DNA of 36,727 nt from Chloroflexi bacterium HGW-Chloroflexi-1 (lineage in GTDB: Bacteria > Chloroflexota > Anaerolineae > CG2-30-64-16). The notes under the pieces were generated by a model. That model saw nothing but the letters and a program-made list of their open reading frames with translations, had not been told where the DNA came from and made no database searches. The stretch spans positions 1,511 through 38,237 of the forward strand of contig PHCA01000001.1 in NCBI GenBank assembly GCA_002842085.1, written 5' to 3'. Made by a program: the position numbers and the translations under genes. This document shows, one piece after another, positions 34,673 through 36,727 of the stretch (positions within the stretch are counted from its first letter, which is position 1; each line of letters opens with the position of its first letter).

Positions 34673-35068
34673 ATGGAGACATTGCAGATCGCCACACCGG
34701 CCGGGTCGGCGCTCGTGGACATCACGGGGGCGGTTCAGGGGTCGGTGGACAAGCTGAGGGTGAACGAAGGGCTGTGCGCGGTGTTCGTTCCGCACACCAC
34801 GGCCGGGCTGACGCTCAACGAGAATTGGGACCCGGACGTGCAGCACGATATCTTGCTCACGCTGAACGATCTGGTGCGGCCCGACCCGCGGCACCGGCAC
34901 TCGGAGGGGAACTCGCCCGCGCACATCAAGGCGGCGCTGATGGGGAACAGCCTGACCCTCATCGTCAGCGGCGGCAGGCTCCAACTCGGCACGTGGCAGG
35001 GGGTCTATCTGGCGGAGTTCGATGGACCGCGGCGGCGGCAGGTGTGGGTGAAGGTGGTGATCGGGTGA
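34673..35068 (+). CDS. yjbQ: YjbQ family protein (UPF0047)
   Basis: CAVFVPHTTAGLTLNENWDPDVQHDIL...HSEGNSPAHIKAALMGNSLTLIVSGGRLQLGTWQGVYLAEFDGPRRRQVWV. Confidence 0.9.
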   Translation: METLQIATPAGSALVDITGAVQGSVDKLRVNEGLCAVFVPHTTAGLTLNENWDPDVQHDILLTLNDLVRPDPRHRHSEGNSPAHIKAALMGNSLTLIVSGGRLQLGTWQGVYLAEFDGPRRRQVWVKVVIG

Positions 35069-35160
35069 CCGGGTGACCGGGTGACCGGGTGACGCCGATG
35101 CTGCGCATCGGACGGTGACACGGTGACAGGGTGACAGGGCGACAGGTGACAGGGCGATCA
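35065..35160. repeat. octanucleotide array GTGACCGG/GTGACAGG starting at the yjbQ stop codon
   Basis: gtgaccgggtgaccgggtgaccgggtgacgcc...ggtgacacggtgacagggtgacag. Confidence 0.9.
35087..35120. repeat. 34-bp inverted repeat, left copy
   Basis: gggtgacgccgatgctgcgcatcggacggtgaca; exact reverse complement at 36007-36040. Confidence 0.95.
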
Positions 35161-35228
35161 ATGACCAATTTACCAATCTACCAATCTACCAATGCGATAT
35201 GCGATACGCAAGACGAGGAGACAAGCAA

Positions 35229-35966
35229 ATGGATCTTAACGGCAAGGTCGCGCTCGTCACCGGCGGCGCGGTGCGAGTGGGCAAGGCGATTGCGTTGGCA
35301 TTGGCTGAGGCCGGTGCGGACATCGCGTTCAGCTACAACTCATCGGCAAACGCGGCTGTAGCGATGGCGGCTGAGATCGAGGCGCTGGGGCGGAGAGCGC
35401 TGGCTTTCCAGGCCGACCAATCGCAGGCACAGCAGGTGACCGCGCTGGTGGACGCCACGATCGGCCGATTCGGGCGGCTGGACGTGCTCGTGAACAGCGC
35501 GTCGCTGTGGCGGCGCACGCCCTGGGACGCGCTGGACGAGGCGGCCTGGGATCAGTTGATTGACATAAATCTTAAGGGGCCGTTCTTGTGTGCGCGGGCC
35601 GCCGCGCCCCACCTGGCTGCCCACGGCGCCGGCGCCATCGTCAACATCGTCGATCTCTCGGCCTACGTGCCGTTCCCGAACTGCTTGCCGCACTCGGTCG
35701 CCAAGGCAGGGCTACTGAATATGACCTATGCGCTGGCGATGGAGCTGGCGCCGGCGGTGCGGGTGAACGCGGTCGCACCGGGTTCGGTCTTGCCGCCGCC
35801 CGACTACACCGACCGACAGATCGCCGCGACCGCCCACCGCACGTTGCTGAAGCGGTGGGGCTCCCCGGAAGACGTCGCCCAGGCGGTCGTGTTCCTGGCG
35901 CAGGCCGACTACATCACGGGCGCGGTGCTGCCGGTGGATGGCGGGGAGCGATTGTGCGTGAGGTAG
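35229..35966 (+). CDS. short-chain dehydrogenase/reductase with His in place of the catalytic Tyr
   Basis: VALVTGGAVRVGKAIA, NSASL, FPNCLPHSVAKAGLLNMTYALA, GAVLPVDGG. Confidence 0.85.
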   Translation: MDLNGKVALVTGGAVRVGKAIALALAEAGADIAFSYNSSANAAVAMAAEIEALGRRALAFQADQSQAQQVTALVDATIGRFGRLDVLVNSASLWRRTPWDALDEAAWDQLIDINLKGPFLCARAAAPHLAAHGAGAIVNIVDLSAYVPFPNCLPHSVAKAGLLNMTYALAMELAPAVRVNAVAPGSVLPPPDYTDRQIAATAHRTLLKRWGSPEDVAQAVVFLAQADYITGAVLPVDGGERLCVR

Positions 35967-36006
35967 GAAGACCCGACAGGTGACCTGAAAACACCGCTTG
36001 ACACCT

Positions 36007-36040
36007 TGTCACCGTCCGATGCGCAGCATCGGCGTCACCC
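36007..36040. repeat. 34-bp inverted repeat, right copy
   Basis: tgtcaccgtccgatgcgcagcatcggcgtcaccc. Confidence 0.95.
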
Positions 36041-36076
36041 TGTCACCCTGTCAAGCGCGCCCGGAAGGCCATGCAG

Positions 36077-36727
36077 TCACCGGCCGTAGACCTCCGGGTT
36101 GACGCAATTGGGCAGGCGTTCGCCCCGCAAGCCGGCGATCAGGTTGGCGGCGGCCATCTGGGCCATTTTGCCGCGGGTGGCGACGCTGCCGCTGGCGATG
36201 TGCGGCGCGACGATGACGTTGTCCAGGGTTAGCAGCGGGCTGTCCGCCGGGATCGGCTCCGGCTCGGTCACGTCGAGCGCCGCATAGCCGATCGTGCCCG
36301 TTCGCAACGCCTGGTAAAGCGCATCGAGGTCTACGATCGGGCCGCGCGCCGTGTTGATGAGGATGGCCGTCGGCTTCATCCTGGCCAGGGCATCCTGGTC
36401 GATAAGGTGATGGGTCTCTTCAGTCAGCGGCGTGTGGAGCGACACGAAATCGGACTCGCGCAACAGGGTATCCAGGTCCACGCAGCGGGCGCCGATCTGC
36501 GCCGCGTACGGATCGTCCCGGCACAGCGGATCGTGGTAGAGCACCCGCATATCGAAGCCCTGGGCCCGTTTCGCCATCCCCTTGCCGATCCGTCCGAAGC
36601 CGACGATGCCCAGCGTGGCGCCTGTGATGTCTCCGCCCAGCAGCAACGTCGGCCCCCAGGTCTTCCACCTGCCGGCCCGCGCGAACTTGTCCCCCTCCAC
36701 GACACGCCGCGCCGCGGCCATCAGCAG
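36077..36727 (-). CDS. D-2-hydroxyacid dehydrogenase family protein (5' end beyond window)
   Basis: GATLGIVGFGRIGKGMAKRAQGF, FVSLHTPLTEETHHLID, LINTARGPIVDLDAL, DVTEPEPIPADSPLL. Confidence 0.9.
   Translation of the reverse strand: MLMAAARRVVEGDKFARAGRWKTWGPTLLLGGDITGATLGIVGFGRIGKGMAKRAQGFDMRVLYHDPLCRDDPYAAQIGARCVDLDTLLRESDFVSLHTPLTEETHHLIDQDALARMKPTAILINTARGPIVDLDALYQALRTGTIGYAALDVTEPEPIPADSPLLTLDNVIVAPHIASGSVATRGKMAQMAAANLIAGLRGERLPNCVNPEVYGR

Noticed and set aside
1-36727. tRNA/rRNA genes
   Set aside because: No cloverleaf-type or rRNA sequence recognised by eye; a tRNAscan/Infernal run would be needed to exclude them fully

Overview
The window is a high-GC bacterial chromosome segment. 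Gene content and repeat style suggest Chloroflexota (Anaerolineae/Caldilineae-like), but that is inference. Main contents: (i) small TA-like genes at the left edge (AbiEii-type nucleotidyltransferase remnant, UPF0175, TumE); (ii) a secreted gingipain-like (C25) protease with a beta-propeller tail, interrupted by an in-frame TAG; (iii) a PocR-domain regulator followed by a sulfur operon, sqr-DUF1641-dsrC/tusE-dsrE; (iv) a minus-strand run of seven abutting ORFs (HTH, amber-interrupted retropepsin-like protease, two unknowns, radical SAM, a small two-TM peptide ending IAYGPPPDYAP, and a radical SAM/SPASM maturase); (v) a 1160-aa SHMT-GcvT fusion whose linker is encoded by an intergenic-type octanucleotide repeat array; (vi) a suf Fe-S assembly operon (sufR-like, sufC, sufB with a LAGLIDADG intein and two exon lesions, sufD, two sufU, sufS, Rieske, DUF59) carrying a PIN toxin module, a Fic gene and a small Cys protein inside it; (vii) hicBA, yjbQ, an SDR and a partial D-2-hydroxyacid dehydrogenase. 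Many intergenic regions carry 7/8-nt tandem repeats (STRR-like) and palindromic MITE-like elements; two of these show recognisable target-site duplications. The best lead for an undescribed system is the low-GC peptide + SPASM maturase pair at 13.3-14.6 kb. The most unusual structures are the repeat-linked SHMT-GcvT fusion and the intein-split, doubly frameshifted sufB. No searches or computations were run; family calls come from motif recognition.
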